Origin: Rhodospirillaceae bacterium
Lineage (GTDB): Bacteria > Pseudomonadota > Alphaproteobacteria > Rhodospirillales > Rhodospirillaceae
Length of the DNA: 64,000 nt
Assembly: GCA_028822445.1 (NCBI GenBank)
Contig: JAPKDQ010000001.1
Coordinates: 372,001-436,000, forward strand
Direction: 5' to 3'
Shown here in pieces: positions 17,320 through 26,564 of the stretch. A model generated the notes under the pieces. It made no database searches. It was given only the letters and a program-made list of their open reading frames with translations, and was not told the DNA's origin. The position numbers and the translations under genes were made by a program. Position 1 is the stretch's first letter; each line of letters opens with the position of its first letter.

Positions 17320-18705
17320 TTAAAATATGTTTAGTACTTCAGGGTGCACCCCGAAGTTGGCCTCTAAGCCAAACATAGAAGAAATTTTGTTGTGAAACTT
17401 ATTGGACTCTAGTCTTAGCTCTTCTTCGACACGGCTCACATCAGCCGAAGAAATCGAATTGTGCTCCAGCAGTCCAGCCATCTTGTTGTCAACATATGCC
17501 TGGGCAGAAAATTCACGTGTGCCATATGATATTGGTTTTCTATCAGGCTCCCAACCGATAAAGTCGTCAAGTAATGCTTGACCAGATAGCCAAAGTTCCA
17601 TGTCATCAACAATCAGCGGGGCATAGGTCAAACCATCGCGTTTGGTCCCGGTCGCTACGTATATTCCGGGGTTCTCAGAAAGGGGACCAAGCATAGGCTT
17701 TCCATCAAGGGCGACTGGCCTATATCCTAATTGTGGGGAAACGAGCGACTTATCTAACTGACCGCTAAAATCTTCTTCAAGGCAATCTATCAGGTACTTC
17801 AAAGTAGCCATCCGATGCCCTTCATATGGCACGCGGGACAGATAGCTTCCTGCACCTAAGTAAAACGAATTTTTACTGCGAGGCACCAAATGAATCCCAC
17901 ATGTACTTCCCCGATTTGGAGTCCTTACTACACTTCGGTCTGGCAATAGATCTGTAATAAGATGACTTTCTGAAGTAACCTGCATAGCAGTACCTACTCC
18001 GAATAGTAGTGGCATCATTGAGTTTCCAAGATCTCCCAAGATATTTTTGGTGAATGACCCAGCTGCACAGATCACCTTGTCAGCCTTCACCTGATTGAGT
18101 TTTGTTGAAACCACAAAACTCGATTTTTGCGGCTGTATTGAATTTGCTTTCGTATCTAATAGTGTGATGTTTTCTGAGCGCCTGAATGCCTGATCGAACC
18201 AATCGAAGAGCATTGGAGTTGATAGTGCCATTTCCTTTTCAAGTTGAAGAAATTGACAGGATTTTCCGATCTTCATGCTGCGGCGAAGATGTGTAATGGC
18301 AGAAGTTTGGTCTCTAAAAGTCCCTGCCTTCATGGACGCAAGCTTGATGGCTTCGAAACACCCAGTTTCGAGTTCAGTAGCGTCGGGCTTAAGGTATACT
18401 ATGGTCTTGTCAGCGACCAAAATATTATCAGTGATGCGGTGATGCTTAAGGAACTCACACCACTTAGTTATTGATTTTTGTCCTATTTCTAACTTGCGGC
18501 GGACATATGCTTGTTCTGCATCAACATAGTCGATTTCTCCAAACACGTTCAGCATCGCGCCAGCGGCTACGCTCGCAGAGCCAGAGCGGTTCTTAGGCCC
18601 GATTAAAACAACTTTTCTATTATAAGGGGGGCTCGACAATCTTATAGCGGCCAAGCAACCTATGATACCGTTTCCGACTATGGCTAGGTCAAATTGATTA
18701 GTCAT
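17320..18705 (-). CDS. FAD-dependent oxidoreductase of the DAO (D-amino-acid oxidase) fold
   Basis: 461 residues. N-terminal dinucleotide-binding motif G-N-G-I-I-G (DLAIVGNGIIGCLAA), a GAMLNVFGE stretch, and late YRPVALDGKPMLGP...GIYVATGTKRDGLTYAPL, which is the FAD-binding C-terminal block of DAO/GlpO-like enzymes. It may oxidise an amine or hydroxyl on a sugar or polyol intermediate. It is the first gene of the leftward pair in the carbohydrate island, opposite the rightward seven-gene operon. Substrate unknown. Confidence 0.82.
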   Translation of the reverse strand: MTNQFDLAIVGNGIIGCLAAIRLSSPPYNRKVVLIGPKNRSGSASVAAGAMLNVFGEIDYVDAEQAYVRRKLEIGQKSITKWCEFLKHHRITDNILVADKTIVYLKPDATELETGCFEAIKLASMKAGTFRDQTSAITHLRRSMKIGKSCQFLQLEKEMALSTPMLFDWFDQAFRRSENITLLDTKANSIQPQKSSFVVSTKLNQVKADKVICAAGSFTKNILGDLGNSMMPLLFGVGTAMQVTSESHLITDLLPDRSVVRTPNRGSTCGIHLVPRSKNSFYLGAGSYLSRVPYEGHRMATLKYLIDCLEEDFSGQLDKSLVSPQLGYRPVALDGKPMLGPLSENPGIYVATGTKRDGLTYAPLIVDDMELWLSGQALLDDFIGWEPDRKPISYGTREFSAQAYVDNKMAGLLEHNSISSADVSRVEEELRLESNKFHNKISSMFGLEANFGVHPEVLNIF

Positions 18706-18889
18706 AACTTTGGAGCGCCCTGCATCTTAACTACTCAATTAGCCTGCTAGCCAGAAACATAAAAAATACTAGTGATAGATAAGGTAATTAATCTGCTTAT
18801 ACCAACTATTCAGAAATGATAGACAATCATTGCATTTTAACAATATAAACATGAAGAAAATCAGGAAATCACGAAATAAGGAAATAAGG

Positions 18890-19603
18890 ATGAGCGAAAA
18901 ATTCTTTGGTACAACAAGCTCAAAACTTGCGAAAGAGCGGTACGTGCCGGTTAACTCTGACACCGCAAAGCGCAACTTACCATTGGGCGCTAATACTACA
19001 GAGATTTTTCTATCTGATCCAAAGCTCCTTGGGTTCACTGCCTCGAAGCATAAGTTCGTAGGCAAAATGTTTGAAGGCTTTGATAGTGTATTAGAGATAG
19101 GCTGTATGGATGGGTTCGGTAGCGTCATTGTAAGTGATTTCGTAGGTCACCTTACAAGTATCGACTATTTCCGTGATCACATAGATCAGGCGAAACAAAA
19201 CGTCAGCGGATTTGTTGGCAATATAGAGTTTAAGGGGCATGACTTTTTAGACGGAGAGTCTCTAGGTCAATTTGATGGATGCTTTGCCTTAGATGTGTTG
19301 GAACACATTGACCCGGAGCAAGAAGGTCTATTTTTGAAAAAAGTACAAAAATCTTTAAAAGACGAAGGTGTTTTTATTGTTGGGATGCCGTCATTAGAGT
19401 CCCAAGCTTACGCCTCAAAGACAAACCTTGAGGCGCATATTAACTGCCAGAGCGCGGGTCAACTCACACAAACTCTTAGGCAATATTTTTCGTATGTATT
19501 TCCGTTTGGTATGAATGATGAAGTTCTGCATACCGGATACTCAAAGATGTGTCAGTACATCTTTAACGTTTGTGCTGGGTCAAAGAACGTCGCAAAACGA
19601 TAA
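18890..19603 (+). CDS. Class I SAM-dependent methyltransferase
   Basis: 237 residues from ATG 18890, preceded by AAGGAAATAAGG; an earlier in-frame ATG (18830) encodes a Lys/Arg-rich leader that is not needed. SAM motif I is LEIGCMDGFGSVI, followed by SIDYFRDHIDQAK and FDGCFALDVLEHID (motif IV region). It probably methylates a sugar or polyol intermediate or product of the island. It starts the rightward operon, after a divergent intergenic region of about 185 bases. Confidence 0.85.
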   Translation: MSEKFFGTTSSKLAKERYVPVNSDTAKRNLPLGANTTEIFLSDPKLLGFTASKHKFVGKMFEGFDSVLEIGCMDGFGSVIVSDFVGHLTSIDYFRDHIDQAKQNVSGFVGNIEFKGHDFLDGESLGQFDGCFALDVLEHIDPEQEGLFLKKVQKSLKDEGVFIVGMPSLESQAYASKTNLEAHINCQSAGQLTQTLRQYFSYVFPFGMNDEVLHTGYSKMCQYIFNVCAGSKNVAKR

Positions 19604-19653
19604 CGAACGATAGAGTTTATTTTCTTTTTGGCTCTTAGGGCCGAGATGAGGTC

Positions 19654-20766
19654 ATGGCTAACTATACAATTCCATTTACAGATATCGTCGGTCGATACTC
19701 TCGATTTCGCTCACTTTTTCATCATGCATTGGATGATGTGCTTGATCATGGGCAGTTTATTCTTGGGAAAGACGTAGAACTCTTTGAAAGCAGAGTCGCC
19801 AAACTAGTTGGCTCGGCGCATGCCATTGGAGTTGGTAATGGAACAGATGCGCTTGTTCTTAGTCTAAAGGCAGCAGGGGTCGGCCCCGGTGACGAGGTTG
19901 TTACTTCACCTATGTCATATTTAGCGTCGGCATCCGCAATTCATTTGGCTGGCGGCACGCCAGTTTTTGCAGACGTTGGAGATGATCTAAACCTGAGCCC
20001 TATCGCTGTTAGAGAAGTGCTGTCAACAAAGACCAAGGCGATACTTGTTGTGCACCTGGCCGGTATACCAGCGCCGATGGAAGAATTAGTTGAAATTGCT
20101 AAAGATAATGGGTTGCACCTAATTGAGGATTGCGCACAAGCGTTTGGTGCGACAATTAACGGAAAGTGTGTTGGTGGTTTCGGGGAATTTGGTGCCGTAA
20201 GTTTTCATCCGTTGAAAAACATTGGCGCATTAGGCGATGCAGGGCTGGTGCTTACAAATAATGCGAATGCAGCTAGCTGGCTAAAGCAAGCTCGAAATCA
20301 TGGCCATAAGGGGCGCGATGACTGTAGTTTTTGGTCCCAGAATACTAGGCTCGATACTTTACAAGCAGCATTTTTAGATATTGTGCTTGATGCTTATTCT
20401 GAAGATATTGCGGGACGGCGTGAGCAGGTAAAATTGTACCGTAGTCTGTTATCTCAAAGCGTGAATTACCCTCTTGTCTCGACATTCATAGAGCCGACTT
20501 ACAATTTCTTTATGATCCTTGTGGACAGAAGAGATGAGTTAATTCGTTTTTTAGAGAGTAAAGGGATCGAAGCTAAAGTACATTACCCAACGCTAATCCA
20601 TAAAATGAGTGCTAGCTTGCCTACGAAACCGTTGGCCGGGGATTTGCGTAACGCTGAAAAAATGACAGCACGGATACTTAGCCTTCCTCTTGGTCAGCAT
20701 TTATCCGGAAGTAAAATAGAGTTTATTTGTCGTTCAATTATAGCTTTTCAGAACGCGGACAAATAG
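19654..20766 (+). CDS. DegT/DnrJ/EryC1/StrS family PLP aminotransferase
   Basis: 370 residues. VGNGTDALVLSLKAAGVGPGDEVVT, the EDCAQAFGATING segment with the PLP-ring aspartate, and FHPLKNIGALGDAG with the Schiff-base lysine identify a sugar aminotransferase. The family transfers an amino group to a keto-sugar nucleotide. With the SDR dehydratases in the same cluster it implies an amino-sugar product. C-terminal PLGQHLSGSKIEFI is typical. Confidence 0.95.
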   Translation: MANYTIPFTDIVGRYSRFRSLFHHALDDVLDHGQFILGKDVELFESRVAKLVGSAHAIGVGNGTDALVLSLKAAGVGPGDEVVTSPMSYLASASAIHLAGGTPVFADVGDDLNLSPIAVREVLSTKTKAILVVHLAGIPAPMEELVEIAKDNGLHLIEDCAQAFGATINGKCVGGFGEFGAVSFHPLKNIGALGDAGLVLTNNANAASWLKQARNHGHKGRDDCSFWSQNTRLDTLQAAFLDIVLDAYSEDIAGRREQVKLYRSLLSQSVNYPLVSTFIEPTYNFFMILVDRRDELIRFLESKGIEAKVHYPTLIHKMSASLPTKPLAGDLRNAEKMTARILSLPLGQHLSGSKIEFICRSIIAFQNADK

Positions 20767-20817
20767 TTTTTGAGTGTTGTCGGACGGTTCAGAACGTATG
20801 AAGAATAAGGGGCCGAA

Positions 20818-21789
20818 ATGAGCAACAAACCTAGCAATCCATATAGAGTTATTTATGACCTCAACTATGCTCCACTGACTTTTGATTTTGGGCATTTTTT
20901 AGCAATTTCTGAAGCTAGAAGGCAACTCTCCTCAATAAAAAGTGAGGGGATCCACCTTACTATTCTTGCGGATTTTTATAGGGAAGTGACTGACAGAGAT
21001 AAGATTACTAAAGGTTACGAGAAGGATTGGAGGCTTAAGAATATAATACTTGGGTGTTGCTCAATATTACCGACTATAAAAGATATCCATCTGATCACAG
21101 ATGTAAACGAAGTTTATAAAAGGCCGTATGATTGGCCTCGTGGCTATAATAGTGAAATATCAGAAACCCGCAGCCAATTCCCAAATTTTGATCGAGAATC
21201 GAAGTCCTTACCCTGCTCTGCTCAGAACATGATTGAAATGCATAAGGTTGGTGTGAACCCCAGTGTTTTAAAAGCGTCTAGTTATGCTAAGGCGCTAGCA
21301 AAGGGCATTACCCCAAAGAAGTATTTCACACTAACTTTGCGAACAAGCTGGTTATTTTCAGATAGGAACATAAATCTGGATGATTGGCATAAATTCTACG
21401 AGTTTTTGTTAGGTGAAGGTCACGATGTAGTCGTGATTGCAGACCATGAGGACTATTTTTCCGGCAAAGCCTATAAAGGTTACGATTGGGAGGTGTGCGA
21501 CGCAGCGTGCTTGAATGTTGAATTAAGAATGGCAGTTTACGAGGCTGCGCAATTGAATTTTTGCAGCAGTAATGGTCCCGCCGCCCTCATGTACTTTTCA
21601 AATGCAAAGTTTTTGCAGTTTGATCAGCTCCGGGCCGATCATTTAGGCAAAAATTTTTGGTTAAAGGTGAACGGTATTCCTGTAGGCGAAAGTTTTCCGT
21701 GGTTTAACAACCTGCAGAAACTAGTCTGGAAAGACTCTAGCTTTGAAACACTGAAAGCAGAGTATTTGGCGGTTGAGTCTAGCTTATGA
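20818..21789 (+). CDS. Unknown protein, possible GT-B-like glycosyltransferase
   Basis: 323 residues, no signal peptide or membrane segment. I do not recognise a defined family. The architecture (an N-terminal half opening VIYDLNYAPLTFDFGHFLAIS, a central YFTLTLRTSWLFSDRNINLDDW, then HDVVVIADHEDY and NFCSSNGPAALMYFSNAKFLQF) is reminiscent of the nucleotide-binding half of GT-B glycosyltransferases, where a G-P segment lines the donor site. Context in a sugar operon agrees. A methyltransferase-free polysaccharide enzyme of another kind remains possible. Confidence 0.6.
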   Translation: MSNKPSNPYRVIYDLNYAPLTFDFGHFLAISEARRQLSSIKSEGIHLTILADFYREVTDRDKITKGYEKDWRLKNIILGCCSILPTIKDIHLITDVNEVYKRPYDWPRGYNSEISETRSQFPNFDRESKSLPCSAQNMIEMHKVGVNPSVLKASSYAKALAKGITPKKYFTLTLRTSWLFSDRNINLDDWHKFYEFLLGEGHDVVVIADHEDYFSGKAYKGYDWEVCDAACLNVELRMAVYEAAQLNFCSSNGPAALMYFSNAKFLQFDQLRADHLGKNFWLKVNGIPVGESFPWFNNLQKLVWKDSSFETLKAEYLAVESSL

Positions 21790-21862
21790 TTAGGTGGTTT
21801 AGTTCCAAGGTTAATTTTGAGTTTCCTAGTAACGAAAATGAAATGTTGTTAAGGGGGTTGTC

Positions 21863-22528
21863 TTGAAAGAAATCGATATATTCTCTTCTTCGGTCCATCG
21901 CACTGTGGACGAACGGGTTAATAAGATCGAGCAAGCAAACCTTGAGCCCAAAGATTTCTTGGATTTTGAACAGTATGGTTACGACTATTTTGACAACGAT
22001 GAGTTCGGGGTTGGATACGGTGGATATCATTATGATGGTCGTTATAAAGGTGCCGTTGACGCGTTCGTGTCGTTGTTCAATTTAAAACAAGGTGATTCAA
22101 TTCTAGAAGTTGGTTGCGCGAAGGGCTTTGTTCTATATGAGTTTTATAAGCGTGGCTTTGAAGTGACTGGAGTGGATGCAAGCTCTTATGCTATCGAGCA
22201 AGCACCTCTAGAGATACGCAAGAGAATTCAATTCAACAACACCTCCAAGTTACCGTTTCCCGACCTGAAATTTGACATGGTACTAGCAAAAGAAGTGCTT
22301 CCCCATTTAGAGGAGAATAACGCTTTGAATCTAATATCTGAATGTATGCGCGTGTCGCGTGAAGGCAACGTTTTCTTAGAAATTCAGTGTGCGGAAGATG
22401 CCGGTGGACAGAAAATGATGACAACGTGGGACCCAACACATAAAACTACGAAACCTAAGGCTTGGTGGGTTCATGAGTTAACCCGCTTAGGGTTCTCTGG
22501 AGCCTACAATTGTAAAAAACTCTTTTGA
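21863..22528 (+). CDS. Class I SAM-dependent methyltransferase
   Basis: 221 residues starting at TTG 21863, with AAGGGGG six bases upstream; no ATG is available before the SAM domain. Motif I is ILEVGCAKGFVLYEF, then VTGVDASSYAIEQA and FDMVLAKEVLPHLEENN. The N-terminal 60 residues (FEQYGYDYFDNDEFGVGYGGYHYDGRY) are aromatic-rich. Probably a sugar or lipid methyltransferase of the island. The C-terminus ends shortly after the core, so no extra domain is present. Confidence 0.83.
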   Translation: MKEIDIFSSSVHRTVDERVNKIEQANLEPKDFLDFEQYGYDYFDNDEFGVGYGGYHYDGRYKGAVDAFVSLFNLKQGDSILEVGCAKGFVLYEFYKRGFEVTGVDASSYAIEQAPLEIRKRIQFNNTSKLPFPDLKFDMVLAKEVLPHLEENNALNLISECMRVSREGNVFLEIQCAEDAGGQKMMTTWDPTHKTTKPKAWWVHELTRLGFSGAYNCKKLF

Positions 22529-22554
22529 AGTAAGGGGTGGGGGGTTCTGCAGGC

Positions 22555-23307
22555 ATGTCGGTTAAGGTAAATATTTCGATTGACTGCAGGGCAGTGCTGC
22601 TTGACTTGGATGGAGTCATTACCGATACGAGGTTGGCTCATACAAAGGCTTGGAAACAAGCAATGGATGACTTTCTGAAGCACTGGTCAAATTCCAATAA
22701 AAAGCCTTTTGTTGAGTTCTCAGATTCAGACTACAACAATCATGTTGATGGGCTTCCTAGAATTGATGGTATCCGTAGATTCTTAGGTTCCCGGAATATC
22801 GATATTCCTATAGGTGCCACAGAAGACGTTTCTCTGACTTCAGTTGACAGCCTTAGTCTTGTAAAAAATAAACTTTATCTTGAGGCTCTTCAACAGGAAG
22901 GAGCACATATTTTTGAGGATGCGAGAATATTTATTGAGCAAATCAAGAAGAGTAAGTTGTATATCGGTTTAGTATCATCAAGTAAGAACGCACCATATGT
23001 TCTTAAAAGCCTCAATATGGATGATGTCTTCGATGTTATTATTGACGGAAATTACATTGAACAATTAGATATTAGCCCTAAGCCAAGTGCTGAGCCATTT
23101 TTAGAAGCAGCGAGAAGCCTCAAAGTCGATTTTTCACAGTGCGTTGTTGTTGAAGATTCGTATCACACATTAAAGAATACCGCTACAAATGGCCCATTAC
23201 TAGCTATAGGCGTGGACCGCACGGATGGAATGGCTCTTGCGTCCAATTTCGTTCCTTGTCCAGTGGTCGCAAAGCTGACTGATGTAAAGTTAGAAACACT
23301 TGGTTGA
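22555..23307 (+). CDS. HAD-superfamily phosphatase/phosphomutase (beta-phosphoglucomutase-like)
   Basis: 250 residues from ATG 22555; a GTG at 22537 is possible. HAD motif I is D-L-D-G-V-I-T-D-T, followed by a helical cap with HVDGLPRIDGIRRFLGSR, motif II LVSSSKNA, a lysine in SPKPSAEPF and motif III CVVVEDSYHTLKN. The cap motif HVDG-P-R-GI resembles beta-phosphoglucomutases. It could dephosphorylate or isomerise a sugar phosphate before activation by the nucleotidyltransferase encoded next. It overlaps or abuts the next gene. Confidence 0.88.
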   Translation: MSVKVNISIDCRAVLLDLDGVITDTRLAHTKAWKQAMDDFLKHWSNSNKKPFVEFSDSDYNNHVDGLPRIDGIRRFLGSRNIDIPIGATEDVSLTSVDSLSLVKNKLYLEALQQEGAHIFEDARIFIEQIKKSKLYIGLVSSSKNAPYVLKSLNMDDVFDVIIDGNYIEQLDISPKPSAEPFLEAARSLKVDFSQCVVVEDSYHTLKNTATNGPLLAIGVDRTDGMALASNFVPCPVVAKLTDVKLETLG

Positions 23308-23312
23308 TCAAC

Positions 23313-23861
23313 ATGAATGAAAATCCAACCCGATCAAAGATAGACTTTTCTTCCGTCGAGAAAACTTCAAAAACGAAGTTACACTCGTTTACGGACATGC
23401 AAGAATTGATTTTGGCTACAAAGGCTAAGGGTCAGTCAGTAGGCTTGTGTCATGGGTGCTTTGATATTTTCCATTTCGGGCATCTTCGCCACCTCGAGTC
23501 AGCTTCTTCTTTTTGTGACTTTCTGATTGTTTCTGTAACTTCAGATAGGTTCGTTAAAAAGGGCAAAAATCGTCCTGTATTTAGGGATTGCTATCGAGCT
23601 GAGGTTTTAGCCGGACTACAATGCGTCGACGCTGCAGTGATTAGTGACTATACGTCGGCGATTAAAGTACTTACATCCTTTCAGCCAAGTATGTTTTTCA
23701 AAGGGCAAGAATATCAAGCAATGGAATTAGGTGCTAACCCTAGCTTTATTGAGGAACAAGAGCTGGCAGCGTCATTGAATATTGATGTGATTTTTACCCA
23801 GGAAGAGCGCTTTTCGTCTACGCAAGCATTGCAACGACTATGGAATCCAGACAATGACTGA
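23313..23861 (+). CDS. Cytidylyltransferase-like nucleotidyltransferase (RfaE C-terminal/TagD type)
   Basis: 182 residues. The HIGH-type motif is seen in CHGCFDIFHFGHLRHLESA, with VSVTSDRFVKKGKNRPVF (the K-G-x-x-R-P segment) and FKGQEYQA later, as in HldE's adenylyltransferase domain and in glycerol-phosphate cytidylyltransferases. It probably activates a sugar or polyol phosphate with ADP or CDP. There is no kinase domain. It overlaps the next gene by eight bases. ATG 23313 is taken; a TTG at 23304 is an alternative. Confidence 0.88.
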   Translation: MNENPTRSKIDFSSVEKTSKTKLHSFTDMQELILATKAKGQSVGLCHGCFDIFHFGHLRHLESASSFCDFLIVSVTSDRFVKKGKNRPVFRDCYRAEVLAGLQCVDAAVISDYTSAIKVLTSFQPSMFFKGQEYQAMELGANPSFIEEQELAASLNIDVIFTQEERFSSTQALQRLWNPDND

Positions 23862-24849
23862 CAAACCACTTTTTGTTATTGGGAGCAGTGGTTTTGGAGG
23901 CTCTAGCTTTACCAAATATGCTCTTCAACAAGGATTTAGTGTCCACGGCTTTAGCCGCTCTCTACCAAATGATGATAAATTTCTGCCATACACTTGGATT
24001 GATGAAGTAAGTAGGTTTGAATTTAGTCAACTTGACTTAAACAAGAATCTTGACGATTTCTTTATGGCAGTTCGCAAAGAAAAGCCTGCTTTAATATTTA
24101 ACTTCGCTTCTCAGAGTATGGTTGGAGAGAGTTGGAAGACCCCCGAGCATTGGATGCAGACGAACGTAGTATCCACTACTTCCCTTATTCAAGGCCTCGC
24201 GAATTTCGATTTTATAGACAAATACATTCATTTTACTACGCCTGAAGTATACGGCTCCACCGAAGGGTGGATCAAAGAGAGTTTCGATTTTTATCCAAGC
24301 ACACCATATGCGCTGTCTAGAGCGTCAGGCGATTGGATAGTGAAAATGTGGCACGATACGTTTGGGTTTCCTGCGATCTTCACGAGGGCTGCGAACATCT
24401 ATGGTGAAGGCCAGCAGCTTTATCGAATAATACCCAAGACTATATTGTTCGCTTTGACCAATAAGAAAATACCTCTTCATGGTGGCGGGAAATCCAGTCG
24501 CGCTTTTGCGCATATGGATGACGTCTCAGCTGCATTGATGTCTATAATTGAGGTGGGACAATCAGGTGATTCATTTCATATTTCGCCTCACGAAAGTGTG
24601 ACTATTTTAGAGCTTGTTCAGAAAATTGGCGCGAAAATAGGCGTGGAGGATGAAAAATTGTTTAGCATTGCCGGCGATCGAATTGGCAAAGATTCTTTAT
24701 ACCTTTTGAACTCTGACAAGCTCATGAAACAGACCGGGTGGAGCCCCAAAGTTTCGCTCGATGAAGGGTTGGATAGATGCATTGGTTGGGTGCAACAGAA
24801 TATAGATTCTCTTAGGTCAGCAACCATAGATTATGTGCATAAGCCTTGA
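23854..24849 (+). CDS. NAD-dependent epimerase/dehydratase with an atypical active site
   Basis: 331 residues, extended SDR similar to dTDP-glucose or GDP-mannose 4,6-dehydratases. Motifs: G-S-S-G-F-G-G at the N-terminus, FNFASQSMVGESW, HFTTPEVYGST and GQQLYRIIPKTI. The catalytic YxxxK is Y152-A-L-S-R156, so the active-site lysine is replaced by arginine. The rest of the fold looks intact. It is the last gene of the rightward carbohydrate operon. It may work with reduced or altered chemistry, or bind the nucleotide sugar in another role. Confidence 0.85.
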   Translation: MTDKPLFVIGSSGFGGSSFTKYALQQGFSVHGFSRSLPNDDKFLPYTWIDEVSRFEFSQLDLNKNLDDFFMAVRKEKPALIFNFASQSMVGESWKTPEHWMQTNVVSTTSLIQGLANFDFIDKYIHFTTPEVYGSTEGWIKESFDFYPSTPYALSRASGDWIVKMWHDTFGFPAIFTRAANIYGEGQQLYRIIPKTILFALTNKKIPLHGGGKSSRAFAHMDDVSAALMSIIEVGQSGDSFHISPHESVTILELVQKIGAKIGVEDEKLFSIAGDRIGKDSLYLLNSDKLMKQTGWSPKVSLDEGLDRCIGWVQQNIDSLRSATIDYVHKP

Positions 24850-25170
24850 GAGATAAGTTGGGCGGTCCCGGGTGAAATCGCCATTGCCGTCTAATGACGT
24901 GATGCGGGTAACTCTGAGTTTGCGAGGTAGGTCTGGGTCAGGGATGGCTGTATGCAATCGCAGAACGTTTTTGCTGATCCGAAGACCGATGCGACAAAGG
25001 GGGCCCCAGACTCGCCCTTTCCACTTGAGCTAATCAGATAATTAATGCTTTCCCCATCAAGGACTTTTGCTCCTTGAAATACGGTGATCTTTGCCGCTAT
25101 CAGAAGTCAGCTGGATTGGGCGAGCGGACGCTTTTGAAGTGCTTCTTATTCTGTGCGTTAGAGCGCGTGA
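24850..25170 (+). other. Noncoding right border of the carbohydrate island
   Basis: About 320 bases without a confident gene. A 29-codon frame (24952-25041, MQSQNVFADPKTDATKG...) reads like a protein fragment and may be a remnant of a gene that stood here before the island, but I cannot name it. No tRNA, direct repeat or insertion sequence end was recognised. Confidence 0.45.
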
Positions 25171-25365
25171 TTAGGAGTTGTTAAGCTTATTGAGTGCCCT
25201 GCGGACTGCTTTGCCGGCCGCATAGGCGCGGTCGTCTTTATTGGCGATGTGCTTGGCTTCTTCAACAAAACTGGCAGCTACCTTGGTCGCTCTTTCCCGT
25301 GCTACAGGATCGGATGCAACTTTCTTAATGAGGTGCTGGGCGAATTGACGTAGGAGCATGGACAT
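25171..25365 (-). CDS. Small conserved-type helical protein
   Basis: 64 residues: MSMLLRQFAQHLIKKVASDP, then a charged helix RERATKVAASFVEEAKHIA and RAYAAGKAVRRALNKL. The pattern resembles short unnamed proteins of Alphaproteobacteria. There is no signal peptide; the N-terminus is amphipathic. Upstream of the start on this strand there is AGGATGTC. Function unknown. Confidence rests on codon regularity and resemblance from memory. Confidence 0.6.
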   Translation of the reverse strand: MSMLLRQFAQHLIKKVASDPVARERATKVAASFVEEAKHIANKDDRAYAAGKAVRRALNKLNNS

Positions 25366-25708
25366 CCTTTTAAGGTAAGGGATTGAAGTGATTCTCGCTA
25401 GTCTGGAATTGCAAGACGTCGCATACGTTAGCTTGCCGCAATATTCGGCAACTTAATATGGCTCTTGGACCATTTTTTAAAGACTCTAAATATATCTTCC
25501 GGTGAAGTTGCCCAGACAGATGTAAAATTTTTCCAAGTGTTAGGCGGACATAAGAACCCGCGGGTGATAGCCTTGTAGGGTATGGCTATGTCTATTAATA
25601 AAAAGATTGCGAATATCGACCGTGCCGTAGCATATTCCCACAACAATCAGCCGAACTTAATAGTCGTTCATGGACTTCTGATTTGTATCGCAACTAGGAG
25701 TTAAATTC
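25366..25708 (+). other. Intergenic region upstream of thrH
   Basis: About 340 bases. A 72-codon minus-strand frame (25428-25646) is present, but lacks a clear ribosome binding site and any recognisable domain, so it is not called. The thrH promoter must be here; CTAGGAG at 25694-25700 is the thrH ribosome binding site. Confidence 0.45.
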
Positions 25709-26326
25709 TTGGAATTAGCATGCCTAGACCTGGAGGGGGTTCTCGTCCCCGAGATATGGATCGCGTTTGCTGAGCGGACTGGGATAGCTGAACTGCGTGC
25801 GACGACGCGTGATATTCCTGATTATAATGTTTTAATGAAACAGCGGTTATCTCTGCTTGATCAACACGGCCTTCGTCTTCCAGATATTCAGGCAGTGATC
25901 GCAACGCTTGAGCCGCTTCCAGGTGCAGCTGAGTTTCTAGATTGGCTTCGCGAGAGGTTCCAGGTCATTATTTTGTCTGACACTTTTTACGAATTCTCAG
26001 AGCCACTCATGCGTCAGCTCAAATGGCCCACGTTGCTCTGTCATCGCTTAATTACGGATGAGGAAGGTAAAGTCGTAGACTATAAATTGCGACAGGTGGA
26101 TCCTAAGCGGGCATCAATAAAAGCTCTTCATACGCTCAATTATAGAGTGATCGCGGCCGGCGATTCATACAATGACACCACCATGCTGAGTGAGGCTGAG
26201 GTCGGGATACTATTTCACGCCCCACAAAACGTAATTGATGAATTCCCGCAGTTTCAGGCTGTGCATGATTTTGGTGCGCTAAGGGAAGCTTTTGTCGCTG
26301 CCAGCGATAGAGCGCTTAGCATTTAG
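25709..26326 (+). CDS. thrH: Bifunctional phosphoserine phosphatase/homoserine phosphotransferase
   Basis: 205 residues, the exact size of Pseudomonas ThrH, with near-identical blocks CLDLEGVLVPEIWIAFAE, TTRDIPDYNVLMKQRL, LSDTFYEFSEPLMRQL and GDSYNDTTML (HAD motifs I, II and IV). It removes phosphate from phosphoserine and can transfer it to homoserine, linking serine and threonine synthesis. The start is TTG 25709, eight bases after TAGGAG; the first residues MELACLDLEG then align with the family start, so TTG is the right choice. Confidence 0.96.
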   Translation: MELACLDLEGVLVPEIWIAFAERTGIAELRATTRDIPDYNVLMKQRLSLLDQHGLRLPDIQAVIATLEPLPGAAEFLDWLRERFQVIILSDTFYEFSEPLMRQLKWPTLLCHRLITDEEGKVVDYKLRQVDPKRASIKALHTLNYRVIAAGDSYNDTTMLSEAEVGILFHAPQNVIDEFPQFQAVHDFGALREAFVAASDRALSI

Positions 26327-26564
26327 ACTTAGGCCCCGCTCGAGTGCAGAAAAAAGACGTTCCGGCTATCTGTGAGATCCGCTGCAGAATGCGGTAGAAA
26401 GCTTCATAGATGGCGAGACTCGGGGCTTAAGTGAGTTCGTTAAATGTTGCGGCTGACTATTCGCGTACCGGGCGACCCGCACCTTCCGTATTGCATTTCA
26501 TTCTTTGTGGCGGAACTATATGTTAAATAAAGCAACTGTTTTCCCTGAATATAGAGGTTTACTC

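Noticed and set aside
25428-25646. 72-codon minus-strand frame upstream of thrH
   Set aside because: No ribosome site or recognised family, and it covers the likely thrH promoter region.
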